64,000 bases of DNA from DAOTWA01 sp963702935. GTDB lineage: Bacteria > Chloroflexota > Anaerolineae > Anaerolineales > Anaerolineaceae. Shown piece by piece: positions 36,804 through 45,620 of the stretch. Position numbers and translations under genes: made by a program. The stretch lies in NCBI GenBank assembly GCA_963702935.1, contig OY969772.1:3596001-3660000 (forward strand), in the 5' to 3' direction. Numbering within the stretch: the stretch's first letter is position 1; each line of letters begins with the position of its first letter. The notes beneath the pieces are model-generated. The model did no database searches. It saw only the letters and a list, made by a program, of their open reading frames with translations, and was not told the DNA's origin.

Positions 36804-37676
36804 TCAAATCGACTGGGGCATCTCAGGGCCGGTGGCCACCGGGCGCTCGGGATCGCGGATCCACTCGCTCCAGGAGCCGGGGTACAGCCGCGCGCCGGGC
36901 AGCCCGGCGACCTCCATGGCCAGGAGGTGATGGCAGGAGGTCACCCCCGACCCGCAATAGACCACGCTGTTTTCGGGTTCCACGCCCGACAGCAGGGCGA
37001 GAAACTCGGCTCTCAATTTTTCGGGGGGCTGGAAGGTCCTGTCCGGCTTGAGATTCCTGGCGTGGAAGCGGTCGACCGCTCCGGGGATGTGCCCGGCGAC
37101 GGGGTCGATCGGCTCGTGCTCGCCCAGGTATCGATCCCGAGAGCGAGCGTCGATCAGCCGATAGTGCGGGTCGGATCTGATCTCATTTACACGCTCCGTG
37201 GTCAAGAAATAATCCTCCCCCGCCGGCTTCCCGGTGAAATTCGCCGCCGGGCGAGCTTCGTCGCCGGCGCGGGTGGGCCGTCTTTCTCCCTCCCAAAGCG
37301 TGAAGCCCCCGTCCAGCACGGCCACGGCCGCGTGGCCGAAATAGCGCAGCAGCCACCACAATCGAGCGGCGTACGCGCCGCCCACTGTGTCATAAGCGAC
37401 GACCTGTTTGCCGGCCTCTATGCCCCAGGCCGATAGCCTGGCGATGAATCCCCCCGGATCGGGCAGGGGATGCCGCCCGCTGGTGGAGGTAATGGGGCTT
37501 GAGAGGTCCTGGTCGAGGTGGGCATACACGGCGCCGGGGATGTGCGCTCTGCGGTAATCCTCGCGCCCCCAATCCGAGGCTTGCAGTTCGAAACGGCAAT
37601 CCACGAGCACCCAGTCCGCATCCTCCAGATGGCGGGCCAGGGTTTCTGTAGAGACTAAGGTGGTAAAGGTCATCAT
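36804..37676 (-). CDS. sseA: thiosulfate/3-mercaptopyruvate sulfurtransferase (tandem rhodanese)
   Basis: 290 residues, two rhodanese domains. The N-terminal inactive domain shows WVLVDCRFEL and AHIPGAVYAHLDQDLS. The C-terminal active domain shows YRLIDARSRDRYLG, GHIPGAVD and the active-site loop VVYCGSGVTSCHH, with the catalytic Cys in CGSGVT as in mercaptopyruvate/thiosulfate enzymes. Its start overlaps the stop of the upstream membrane-protein gene (ATGA), so they are coupled. It may feed the sulfur chemistry suggested by the CstR-like operon 1 kb downstream. Confidence 0.92.
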   Translation of the reverse strand: MMTFTTLVSTETLARHLEDADWVLVDCRFELQASDWGREDYRRAHIPGAVYAHLDQDLSSPITSTSGRHPLPDPGGFIARLSAWGIEAGKQVVAYDTVGGAYAARLWWLLRYFGHAAVAVLDGGFTLWEGERRPTRAGDEARPAANFTGKPAGEDYFLTTERVNEIRSDPHYRLIDARSRDRYLGEHEPIDPVAGHIPGAVDRFHARNLKPDRTFQPPEKLRAEFLALLSGVEPENSVVYCGSGVTSCHHLLAMEVAGLPGARLYPGSWSEWIRDPERPVATGPEMPQSI

Positions 37677-38134
37677 GCTCTCCCAGGATTAAAGTCGGCT
37701 AAGACTTTGGCTTTCAAAGCCGGCGGTCGAGTGGATTGGCTTACCCCAAAGGCCAGCAGCAGCGCCAGCAGTCCACCGGCATCGAAGTAGATGAAGCGCA
37801 CAGCGGTCGCGCGCAGCGCCGGATGCCCGGGTGGCAGGAGGAACAGCAGCGCGCTTTCCCCGAGGACCCCGATGGCCTGCATAGCGATGGCTTCGTACAG
37901 CGAGACGCGCCGAAGGCGGGGGTGGGTGAGGGCCAGCGCGTAGGGGACGTTCCACATGACGAAGAGCAGCCCCATGCCCTGCACCATCACACTCCCGGCG
38001 ATCCCTTCCAGCTCGAATCCGGCGGCAAAATTGCCGGGTTTCACGATAAAGAGGAGCGCGCATTGCAGGTTGAAAAAGAGCACCAGGCCGATCAAAACGC
38101 GGGCAACCCACAACCTGAAATTGGACGAGCGCAT
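37673..38134 (-). CDS. four-helix integral membrane protein, hypothetical
   Basis: 153 residues from the ATG at 38134 (MRSSNFRLWV). A longer reading to 38287 would cover the divergent promoter region and is unlikely. There are four hydrophobic stretches (near 8-25, 45-65, 80-100 and 110-135). The DUF family is not recognised. It is translationally coupled to the sulfurtransferase, so a role linked to sulfur handling is possible, for example precursor transport, though four helices are few for a transporter. Confidence 0.65.
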   Translation of the reverse strand: MRSSNFRLWVARVLIGLVLFFNLQCALLFIVKPGNFAAGFELEGIAGSVMVQGMGLLFVMWNVPYALALTHPRLRRVSLYEAIAMQAIGVLGESALLFLLPPGHPALRATAVRFIYFDAGGLLALLLAFGVSQSTRPPALKAKVLADFNPGRA

Positions 38135-38263
38135 GGGCCATTCCCTCCAAAATCGAGGTGATCTCTGCCAAGAGGCGTATAATTCGGGTGTGCCAGGAAT
38201 CGTCTTTTCCCGGCCGTTCCAGGCTATTATTACACAATAATCCCGAAAAATGCAGAGGAGAAT

Positions 38264-39328
38264 ATGGCTACTCTTTGGCGCAAGCAATACTCCAAGCTCG
38301 AGATCCTCCTACGAGTGGGGGATATTTCCCAGATCGCATCTGCCCAGCCCTTTACGCTGACCAATGGAAATGAAAATGGCACGCGGGGGGTGATACTCAG
38401 GAACGCCGCCGGGCTGGAGCTGACCGTGCTCACCGACCGGGGAATGAGCTTGACGAACGTTACCTATCGCGGGGCGCCTGTCTCCTTTGTGTGCTCGGTG
38501 GGTGCGGTTCATCCTGCCTTTTACGATTCCCACGATTCCGAGTGGCTGCGCAGTTGGCCCACGGGCTTTCTCACGCCTTGCGGCTTGAATCAGGTAGGAG
38601 AGCCGAACGTGGATCAAGGGGAAGCCCTGGGTTTGCACGGACGCATCTCCGCTGTCCCGGCGCGCAATGTGTCTTACGGCGGGCGCTGGGAGGGGGACGA
38701 CTACCTGCTGTGGGTGGAAGGCACGGTACGCCAGACGGCCATGTTCGGCGAGAAGCTTACCTTGACCCGCCGCATCTATACGCGCATCGGGGAAAGCCGT
38801 TTTTGGATCGAAGACCGTGTGGAAAATGAGGCGCTCGAGCCGTCACCCCACATGTTCCTACAGCACATCAACTTGGGCTATCCGCTGGTAGATGCCGAGA
38901 CGCGCCTCATCCTGCCCAGGCATATCCCCCAACCGCGAGACGAAGATTCTCGTCCCGGCCTGGAGAAGTACACCGAATTTACCGCTCCCATTCCCGGCTG
39001 CCTGGAGCAGGTCTTTTACCACGATTTCACTCCAGACGAAGCCGAAAGAGTCAACGTCCGCCTGGTCAACCCGGCTTTCAACGGCGGGGAGGGCCTGGGG
39101 GTTTCGCTGCGCTATAAGAAAGAAGAATTCCCCGTTCTGGTCGAATGGAAGATGATGCGGGCGGGCAGTTACGTGATCGGGCTCGAGCCGGCCAATTGCC
39201 ACGTGACCGGGCGCGCCAGTGAACGAGAGATGGGCACCTTGCAGACGCTGGAGCCGGGCGAGGTGCGCGATTACCACCTGGAGATTGGATTTGGGCTAGG
39301 CCAGGCCGGCCTGGACGCCCTGGGGTAA
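38264..39328 (+). CDS. DUF4432 / aldose-epimerase-like protein
   Basis: 354 residues of beta-sandwich, galactose-mutarotase-like type: VLTDRGMSL, GFLTPCGLNQVGEP, LHGRISAVPA, MFLQHINLGYPL with a likely catalytic His, and VIGLEPANCHVTGRA near the end. These features match DUF4432 (YihR-related) proteins. It likely acts on the anomeric carbon of a sugar. It is divergent from the membrane-protein/sulfurtransferase pair, with 129 bases between starts. Confidence 0.78.
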   Translation: MATLWRKQYSKLEILLRVGDISQIASAQPFTLTNGNENGTRGVILRNAAGLELTVLTDRGMSLTNVTYRGAPVSFVCSVGAVHPAFYDSHDSEWLRSWPTGFLTPCGLNQVGEPNVDQGEALGLHGRISAVPARNVSYGGRWEGDDYLLWVEGTVRQTAMFGEKLTLTRRIYTRIGESRFWIEDRVENEALEPSPHMFLQHINLGYPLVDAETRLILPRHIPQPRDEDSRPGLEKYTEFTAPIPGCLEQVFYHDFTPDEAERVNVRLVNPAFNGGEGLGVSLRYKKEEFPVLVEWKMMRAGSYVIGLEPANCHVTGRASEREMGTLQTLEPGEVRDYHLEIGFGLGQAGLDALG

Positions 39329-39340
39329 TCGCCCGAATTT

Positions 39341-40030
39341 TTACGCCCGCGGCCCGCCCTTCTGCGCCTGGCTGGCCTCTATGAGCTGGGCTCCAAAACG
39401 CAGGGTATAGGCGGCGATTCCAAAGGCGATGGCCACGTTCAACGAGCGTTTGTAGCCCTGCATGGGCAGGGCGACTACCCGCTCGCACAGCGCCAGGATG
39501 CCCGGATCCACCCCCGTGACTTCGTTGCCCACGGCCAGCAGGAGCGGGCCGTCCCCGACCTCAGGAATGGCTTCGAACAAGGATTCGGAGTGCGAATTGC
39601 ATTCCAATGCCCATACCCGCAACCCCTGGCTTTTTAGCTGCCCGGCGGCGGCCAGGCCGTCTCGATGATAGCTCCAGGGAACCACGGCTTCGGCGCCCAG
39701 GGCAGTCTTGGCAATCTTGGGGTTCGCGGGGGTGGGGGTGATGCCGCTCAGGTGCAGCCGGCGCATGCCGCACCCGTCGGCCGTGCGGAACATGGCGCCC
39801 ACGTTGAACGTGCTGCGGATATTGTCCAGCAGGGCTTCGACGATGGGGCCTCCCGCCGGCGCGCGCAGGGGCTGGCCCTCCTCTGCCTCCGCCGGGGCAG
39901 GTTGGATCAGACGGGTGGGCGCGCCGCACTTCGGGCATCTCCTCCCGCGGGGATCCCCGCTCTCCACCGGGAAGCGGAAAGCGCAGCTCTCTCGTTGGCA
40001 CTGGCGAAATTGGTAGGAAACGTCGGACAT
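39341..40030 (-). CDS. TrmH/SpoU-family 2'-O-methyltransferase with N-terminal zinc ribbon
   Basis: About 229 residues from the ATG at 40030 (MSDVSYQF). A longer reading upstream would overlap the previous gene by more than 120 bases. A zinc ribbon (CQRESC and CPKCGAP, residues 10-40) precedes the SPOUT domain: motif 1 DNIRSTFNVGAMFRTADGCG, motif 2 LLAVGNEVTGVD and motif 3 LPMQGYKRSLNVAIAFGIAAY, the knot that binds SAM. It methylates ribose in tRNA or rRNA; the exact target is unknown. The ribbon may help RNA binding. Confidence 0.88.
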   Translation of the reverse strand: MSDVSYQFRQCQRESCAFRFPVESGDPRGRRCPKCGAPTRLIQPAPAEAEEGQPLRAPAGGPIVEALLDNIRSTFNVGAMFRTADGCGMRRLHLSGITPTPANPKIAKTALGAEAVVPWSYHRDGLAAAGQLKSQGLRVWALECNSHSESLFEAIPEVGDGPLLLAVGNEVTGVDPGILALCERVVALPMQGYKRSLNVAIAFGIAAYTLRFGAQLIEASQAQKGGPRA

Positions 40031-40038
40031 AGGAAAGC

Positions 40039-41067
40039 TTATCCCTGGCTCCGGTCGTATAGTTTTGCGACCTCGTCCCGCGCGGGTCGTGGCAGCCGGC
40101 GGCGTTGGGACGCCTGTTCCATCCAAACGACGGGTTGGCCTTCCCGGACGGAGCCGATCTCCCGGCAAAGGACTCCGCCGGCGTTGAGCGCTTCCAGAAT
40201 GGCAGGTGCGTCCTCAGGAGCGACGCTCAATAGCAAGGCGCCCGAAGCGATGCAGGCCAACGGATCGAGGCCGAAAAAGCGGCACAACCTGGCCGACAAC
40301 GGAGAAATGGGGATCGCCTTGGGCCGCACCAGCAGGGCGTGGCCGCAAGCTTCGGCCAGCTCCCATAAGGCGGCGGCCAGTCCGCCCTCGGTCGGATCGT
40401 GCATGGCGGTCACGTGGCCGTTGCACACGGCGATCTGGGCGTCCCGCAGCACGCTGATGCCGGGGTCGTGCAAATAATTGCGCGCCTGGCGCAGGTCTTC
40501 TTCCGAGAAGGAAGACTTGAGCGCCGCCTGGAACTCGCGGGCCAGGATGGCGGTGGCTTCGATGGGAATGCTCTTGGTCAACAGGAGGCGGTCGCCGGGC
40601 CTGGCGCCGCTGGAGGTCACCAGACCTGCGCGGCTGACTTCACCGATCAGGCTGCCGGCCAGGATAGGGCGGTCGAGGCCGTGGGTGACCTCCGTGTGCC
40701 CGCCGATCACGGAGACGCCTATTTCCCGGCAGGCGGAATTAATCTGCGCCTGGATCTCCTTGACCAGCTCCGGGGTGGCTTGTTCTTCGGGCAGGAGCAG
40801 AGTCGCCAGGAACCAGCGCGGCGTAGCGCCCATCACGGCGATGTCGTTGGCGTTGATCTGCACCGCGTACCAGCCGATCTCGCCGGTGACGAAAGTGATC
40901 GGGTCGGACTTGAACACCAGCAGGGTGGCTCCCAGGTCGATCACAGCGCAATCGACCCCCGGCCGGGGGCCGAGCAGGATGCGCTCGTCCAGGAGAGGAA
41001 CTTTGCTCAACAGGCTGGCCTGCAAATCAGGCGGAAGCTTACCAACCGGCAAATAGCTGTGCGACAT
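40039..41067 (-). CDS. AIR-synthase/HypE-like ATP-binding protein
   Basis: 342 residues of the PurM/HypE/SelD/ThiL fold: DCAVIDLGATLLVFKSDPITF, VQINANDIAVMGATPRWFL, VIGGHTEVT, GDRLLLTKSIPIEATAIL and HDPTEGGLAAALWELAEACG. The Asp/Asn-rich nucleotide site is intact. The C-terminal HypE Cys tail (PRIC) is absent, so this is not a hydrogenase maturation HypE. Many such paralogues are of unknown substrate. The next gene starts 8 bases downstream. Confidence 0.82.
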   Translation of the reverse strand: MSHSYLPVGKLPPDLQASLLSKVPLLDERILLGPRPGVDCAVIDLGATLLVFKSDPITFVTGEIGWYAVQINANDIAVMGATPRWFLATLLLPEEQATPELVKEIQAQINSACREIGVSVIGGHTEVTHGLDRPILAGSLIGEVSRAGLVTSSGARPGDRLLLTKSIPIEATAILAREFQAALKSSFSEEDLRQARNYLHDPGISVLRDAQIAVCNGHVTAMHDPTEGGLAAALWELAEACGHALLVRPKAIPISPLSARLCRFFGLDPLACIASGALLLSVAPEDAPAILEALNAGGVLCREIGSVREGQPVVWMEQASQRRRLPRPARDEVAKLYDRSQG

Positions 41068-41179
41068 TTTCGTGGCCTCGCTAAAGGATTATATCCCAGG
41101 GTTTCCAGGAATTGGCGCGAAGAGATAAATAGATGGGCGATTCGCTTTTATGGTATCATGAGTCGTCCAGGAACCGACT

Positions 41180-42946
41180 ATGACCGAATCAACCTTATCA
41201 GCGGAATTTTCGCTGCCTCAAAGATACCCGACGGACCGGCGCAGCCCTGCCCGCTGGATCGTTTCCCATGCCCTGCACCAATGGGTTTTGATGCTGGTGT
41301 TAGTGGTGGGCGCCATTGGGAATGCCGCCCTGGCGGCGGTGTCTCCTGTATTAGTCGGCCAGGCGTTCAACGCGGTGTTGTCCACTCCGCCTGAAACCAC
41401 GGCGCTTTTGCGCATAGCCATCATAATCGCCCTTTCGCAAGTCGTACGCAGCGTGCTCCAGTTTGGCCGCAACTTCGGCGCGGAGATGGTCGCCCAACGC
41501 ATGGAGCGCAACATCCGCGATGAGCTTTACATCAGCCTGCTGGGCAAGAGCATGACCTTTCACAGCCTGCAATCCGTGGGAGATACCATGGCGCGCGCGA
41601 CGAACGACGTGCGTGAGGTCAATTACATGTTCAGCCCGGGGGTGAACCTGGTGGTGGGCTCTTTCAACTTCCTGCTCATGCCGCTCATCCTGGCTCCCAC
41701 CTATCACCCAGCGCTGATGCTGACTCCGGCCTTGTTCCTGGTGTTCTACGTCCTTTCGCTGGTGTTCTACCTGCGTTCCCTGCAGCCCATCACCAGCGCC
41801 GTCCGATCTTCTTTCGGCGTCATGAACAGCCGCCTGGCCGAGGTCATCGATGGCGTCGAAACGGTCAAGGGCGCGGCCCAGGAGGACGCCGAGGTGGCGT
41901 TGTTTGGGAAAAACGCGCGCCTCTTCCGGGACGCGTCCGTCCGCCAGGGGGACGTAGAGGCGCGTTTCCTGCCGCTCTTATTGTTTGGTATCTCCCTGGC
42001 GACCGGCTTGTTTCACGCTCTGATCCTCTACAACCACGGCCTGCTCAACGTCGGCCAGGTGGTGGGGTATTTTGGCTTGCTCCTGATGCTGGATTTTCCA
42101 ACGTATTCCTCCATGTTCGCTTATTCACAGATTTCATCGGGCTTGTCGGGCGCGCGCCGAATCCTGGAACTGATCAACCGCGAGACGAACCTCGACCAGA
42201 ACCAGGCCGGTTCTGCTCAGCCCATGCGCGGAGAGATCGAGTTTCGAGAAGTGACTTTCTCCTACCAGGAAGGGGCGGAGGCGGTGCTGGTGCAGGTGTC
42301 TTTCAAAGTCAAGCCGGGGCAGACGGTGGCGATCGTCGGCCAGACCGGCTCGGGGAAAACTACCCTGGTGCGCCTGGTGAACCGCACGTACGATTGCACG
42401 CACGGCAAGGTGCTGGTGGATAACGTGGATGTCCGTGATTGGAACCTGGAGGCCTTGCGGCGCAACATCTCCATGATCGAGCAGGATATCTTCCTGTTCT
42501 CCCGCTCCGTGGCCGAAAATATCGCTTTTGGCAGGCCGGGGGCAACCCGGCAAGAGGTCGAAGCCGCCGCGAAGGCCGCCCAGGCGCACGAGTTCATCGC
42601 CGAGATGCCGGAGGGGTACGAAACCATCCTTGGAGAGCGGGGAGTGACCCTGTCCGGGGGCCAGCGCCAGAGGCTGGCCCTGGCGCGCGCTTTCCTGACG
42701 GATCCGCGCATCCTGATTCTGGACAATTCCACCAGCGCGATTGATAGCGCCACAGAGGATAAGATCCAGCGCGCCATCTATACCGCTGCCCAGGGTCGCA
42801 CTACATTGATTATCACCCACCGGCTATCGCAGATCCGCTGGGCGGATTTGATCCTCGTCTTGCGCAAAGGCCGCATCGTCGCCATGGGCAATCACGAGGA
42901 GCTGATGGCGACTTCGGAAGCCTATCAACGCATCTTTCGGGAATAG
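41180..42946 (+). CDS. heterodimeric ABC exporter, subunit with degenerate ATP site
   Basis: 588 residues, intact. Six-helix transmembrane domain (residues ~35-320), then NBD: Walker A IVGQTGSGKTTLVRLV, Q-loop ISMIEQDIFLFS, consensus signature LSGGQRQRLALARA, Walker B ILILDNSTSAID with Asn at the catalytic Glu position and the H-loop IITHRLSQI. The next gene has the complementary pattern, so the pair has one competent and one degenerate site (TM287/288- or BmrCD-like). Nine bases separate the genes. The substrate is unknown. Confidence 0.92.
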   Translation: MTESTLSAEFSLPQRYPTDRRSPARWIVSHALHQWVLMLVLVVGAIGNAALAAVSPVLVGQAFNAVLSTPPETTALLRIAIIIALSQVVRSVLQFGRNFGAEMVAQRMERNIRDELYISLLGKSMTFHSLQSVGDTMARATNDVREVNYMFSPGVNLVVGSFNFLLMPLILAPTYHPALMLTPALFLVFYVLSLVFYLRSLQPITSAVRSSFGVMNSRLAEVIDGVETVKGAAQEDAEVALFGKNARLFRDASVRQGDVEARFLPLLLFGISLATGLFHALILYNHGLLNVGQVVGYFGLLLMLDFPTYSSMFAYSQISSGLSGARRILELINRETNLDQNQAGSAQPMRGEIEFREVTFSYQEGAEAVLVQVSFKVKPGQTVAIVGQTGSGKTTLVRLVNRTYDCTHGKVLVDNVDVRDWNLEALRRNISMIEQDIFLFSRSVAENIAFGRPGATRQEVEAAAKAAQAHEFIAEMPEGYETILGERGVTLSGGQRQRLALARAFLTDPRILILDNSTSAIDSATEDKIQRAIYTAAQGRTTLIITHRLSQIRWADLILVLRKGRIVAMGNHEELMATSEAYQRIFRE

Positions 42947-42955
42947 GGTTAGCTT

Positions 42956-44788
42956 ATGGGTTTCTTCGCAGGTCTCGGTACCGAAAAATACGACCGCCAA
43001 TACCCGGACCGGGTGTTGGTCAGCCGCATCATTCGATATTTCCGCCCGCAGGGGCGCCGCCTGGCGCTGATCACCGTGATGGTGGCGCTGTTGTCTGGCA
43101 GCGGAGCCGCCATGCCGGTGGTCGTCTCGCGTGGGATCGACCTGGTAAAGCCGGGCGCGTCTTCTGCAACCTTATTCGTGATCTCGGGGATCGTTCTGGC
43201 GCTGGGGGTAGTGGGCTGGTTCGCCAATTGGTCCAGACGGCGACTGACGGTGCGCGCCATTGGGGACGTGGTGCTGGAGATGCGCACCGAGGCTTTCCAG
43301 GCGGCAGCGGCTCACGACCTGTCTTTTTACGACGAATATTCTTCCGGGCGCATCGTCTCGCGCATCACCTCAGACACCCAGGACTTCGGCCAGTTGGTGA
43401 CCCTGGTCACCGATATGTTCTCGCAGGTCGCCCAGTCTCTCATCCTGGCGGTGGTCTTGATTCAGATCGAGTGGCGCCTGTCGCTTTACCTGTTCGCCAT
43501 GATGCCGGTGGTGTTCCTGCTGGCTTTGAGCTTCCGCCGCCTGGCTCGCGACGTGACCAGCCGCGGGATGCGCGCTATGGCCAACGTCAACTCCGCCATC
43601 AAAGAGACGGTCAGCGGCATTTCGGTAGCCAAGAACTTCCGCCAGGAGGACAGCATTTATGCTGAGTTCGACTTCGCCAACCGGCAATCTTATCAGGTGA
43701 ACGTGAAGCGCGGATTCGTGCTCTCGCTGGTCTTCCCGACCCTGAACGCCGTCAGCGGCATCTTTACGGCCATCCTGGTGTACGCCGGCGGGTTGAGCGC
43801 CATCCAGGGGGCGGTGACCGCCGGAGCCTGGTACCTCTTCCTGCTCAGCCTGGACCGCTTTATGGGTCCGGTTCAGAACCTGTCTTCCTTCTGGACGCAA
43901 ATCCAGTCGGGCCTGTCCGCCTCAGAGCGCATCTTCGCTTTGATCGACGCCGACCCGGTGGTGGTGCAGGTGGATAACCGCCCGGTTCCGTTTTCGCAGG
44001 GGCGAATCGATTTTGAGCACGTGAGCTTTCATTACAAAAGCGAGGAGAGCGTTTTGGAAGATTTCGATCTGCATGTCCGCGCCGGAGAGAACCTGGCCCT
44101 GGTGGGCCATACCGGGGCGGGCAAATCTTCCATCGCCAAATTGATCGCGCGCTTCTACGAATTCCAGGACGGGCGCATCTTGATCGACGGCCAGGATCTG
44201 CGCACTTTCAACCTGGCCGAATACCACCGCCAGCTCGGCATCGTCTCTCAGGTGCCCTTCTTGTTCTCGGGCAGCGTGGAGGAGAATATCCGCTATGCGC
44301 GCCCGGAAGTGAGCGCAGCGGAGATCAAGCAGCTCGCCGCCCAGATCGGTGAAGGAGAATGGCTGGAGGCCTTACCTCAAGGATTGCAAACTGAGGTCGG
44401 GGAACGCGGTGCGCGGCTTTCTATGGGCCAGCGCCAGCTCGTCTCCTTGATGCGCGTCCTGGTGCAGCGCCCGGCCATTTTCATCCTGGATGAAGCCACG
44501 GCCAGCATCGACCCGTTCACCGAATGGCAAATCCAGCAGGCGCTGGATCTGATCCTGAAGAAATCCACGTCGATCCTGATCGCGCACCGCCTGTCGACGG
44601 TGAAATCGGCGGATCGCATCATCGTCATCGAAGGCGGAAAGATCATCGAGGAAGGGGATCACGCCGGGCTGCTGGCAAAAGGGGGCCATTACGCCACCCT
44701 GTATAATACTTATTTCCGCCACCAGAGTCTGGCGTACATCGAGCAATCCCGAGAAATCGCAGAAATTTCCAAAAAATCATCCTTTTAG
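42956..44788 (+). CDS. heterodimeric ABC exporter, subunit with catalytic Walker B
   Basis: 610 residues. Transmembrane domain (residues ~25-325) followed by NBD: Walker A LVGHTGAGKSSIAKLI, Q-loop LGIVSQVPFLFS, non-consensus signature LSMGQRQLVSLMR, Walker B IFILDEATASID with catalytic Glu and H-loop LIAHRLSTV. It forms the active site with the LSGGQ of its partner. The same asymmetry occurs in the pair at 15.4-19.1 kb. Following it on the same strand is a fatty-acid hydroxylase. Confidence 0.92.
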   Translation: MGFFAGLGTEKYDRQYPDRVLVSRIIRYFRPQGRRLALITVMVALLSGSGAAMPVVVSRGIDLVKPGASSATLFVISGIVLALGVVGWFANWSRRRLTVRAIGDVVLEMRTEAFQAAAAHDLSFYDEYSSGRIVSRITSDTQDFGQLVTLVTDMFSQVAQSLILAVVLIQIEWRLSLYLFAMMPVVFLLALSFRRLARDVTSRGMRAMANVNSAIKETVSGISVAKNFRQEDSIYAEFDFANRQSYQVNVKRGFVLSLVFPTLNAVSGIFTAILVYAGGLSAIQGAVTAGAWYLFLLSLDRFMGPVQNLSSFWTQIQSGLSASERIFALIDADPVVVQVDNRPVPFSQGRIDFEHVSFHYKSEESVLEDFDLHVRAGENLALVGHTGAGKSSIAKLIARFYEFQDGRILIDGQDLRTFNLAEYHRQLGIVSQVPFLFSGSVEENIRYARPEVSAAEIKQLAAQIGEGEWLEALPQGLQTEVGERGARLSMGQRQLVSLMRVLVQRPAIFILDEATASIDPFTEWQIQQALDLILKKSTSILIAHRLSTVKSADRIIVIEGGKIIEEGDHAGLLAKGGHYATLYNTYFRHQSLAYIEQSREIAEISKKSSF

Positions 44789-44845
44789 TCGTATATGCTC
44801 CTGTGCTATACTCTTTCTTATAATTAGAAAGGAGGAAGTACGGAT

Positions 44846-45481
44846 ATGGCGCACGTCACCATCGACAACAGCGAAGTTCCCATTCGTCTGTTTAAATCGG
44901 ATTTTATGGAATTCTTCACCCACATCCACCCCGCTGTGGTGGTGGTCATCTGGTTACCGGTCATCCTTTATTTCTTGGTGTCTGCCATCGTCGATCGGGC
45001 GCCGGGTGTTTCTCCCTGGTATATTCCGGCGGGATTCGTCAGCGGTATCGTCGTCTGGTCGTTTGCCGAATACACCTTACATCGCTACGTTTTCCACTTC
45101 AAGCCGCGCAACGAATGGCAGGCGCGCGTGGTCTTCCTGTTTCACGGCATTCACCACCTGCAACCGCAGGACAAGACCCGCCTGGTAATGCCCCCCATCG
45201 TCAGCATCCCTCTGGCGTTGATTTTCTATGGGTTGTTCAACCTGGTGCTGGGCACTTTATTGGGGAGAGCTTTCCTGATCTTTCCGACGTTTGCCGGCTT
45301 TGGCACCGGTTACCTGGCCTACGATATGATCCATTACGCCACCCATCATTATCCCATGCGCTGGGGTCCGCTGAAGTACCTGAAGCGCTATCACATGATG
45401 CACCACTACAAGACCCCCGACGAGCGCTTCGGAGTCACATCGCCCTTCTGGGACGTGATCTTTGAGACGAAGCCGGAGTAG
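44846..45481 (+). CDS. fatty-acid hydroxylase (Scs7/FA2H-like di-iron membrane enzyme)
   Basis: 211 residues with four hydrophobic helices and the histidine boxes of the fatty-acid hydroxylase/sterol desaturase superfamily: HRYVFHF, HGIHHLQPQDKTRL, HYATHHYP and HMMHHYK. The HHxxPxDxxR-type box and the size match the 2-hydroxylase group acting on ceramide or acyl chains. It lacks a cytochrome b5 domain, so it needs a separate electron donor. A strong site, AAAGGAGGAAG, lies 7 bases before the ATG. It probably hydroxylates membrane lipids. Its neighbour is an exporter pair of the size used for lipids. Confidence 0.85.
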   Translation: MAHVTIDNSEVPIRLFKSDFMEFFTHIHPAVVVVIWLPVILYFLVSAIVDRAPGVSPWYIPAGFVSGIVVWSFAEYTLHRYVFHFKPRNEWQARVVFLFHGIHHLQPQDKTRLVMPPIVSIPLALIFYGLFNLVLGTLLGRAFLIFPTFAGFGTGYLAYDMIHYATHHYPMRWGPLKYLKRYHMMHHYKTPDERFGVTSPFWDVIFETKPE

Positions 45482-45505
45482 CTGCGAGGAGCTCTTCTCG
45501 CGGTC

Positions 45506-45540
45506 ATAGTTCATCCCCAGGAAGGCTGGGGATGAACTAT
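45506..45540. terminator. perfect 15-bp hairpin between convergent genes
   Basis: ATAGTTCATCCCCAG (45506-45520) and CTGGGGATGAACTAT (45526-45540) form a perfect 15-base stem with loop GAAGG, between the hydroxylase (+) and polyprenyl synthase (-) stops. There is no T-tract on either side, so it may block processive transcription or protect 3' ends rather than act as a classical terminator. Confidence 0.6.
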
Positions 45541-45547
45541 ATTCGCG

Positions 45548-45589
45548 CAAGAAAAGAGGTGCGGGCATGCTTGCCTGCGCCTCTTCTTG
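45548..45589. terminator. second inverted repeat, terminator-like
   Basis: GAGGTGCGGGCA and TGCCTGCGCCTC, in the interval 45557-45582, pair with two mismatches around loop TGCT. In the minus direction the stem is followed by TTTTCTTG, giving a reasonable rho-independent terminator for the polyprenyl synthase transcript. Confidence 0.6.
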
Positions 45590-45620
45590 AAGGGCCACGA
45601 TTTAAAGAAGGGGGTAGATG

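Noticed and set aside
38134..38264. TATAAT at 38178 as promoter of the DUF4432 gene
   Set aside because: No acceptable -35 box lies 15-19 bases upstream, so it is not listed as a promoter.
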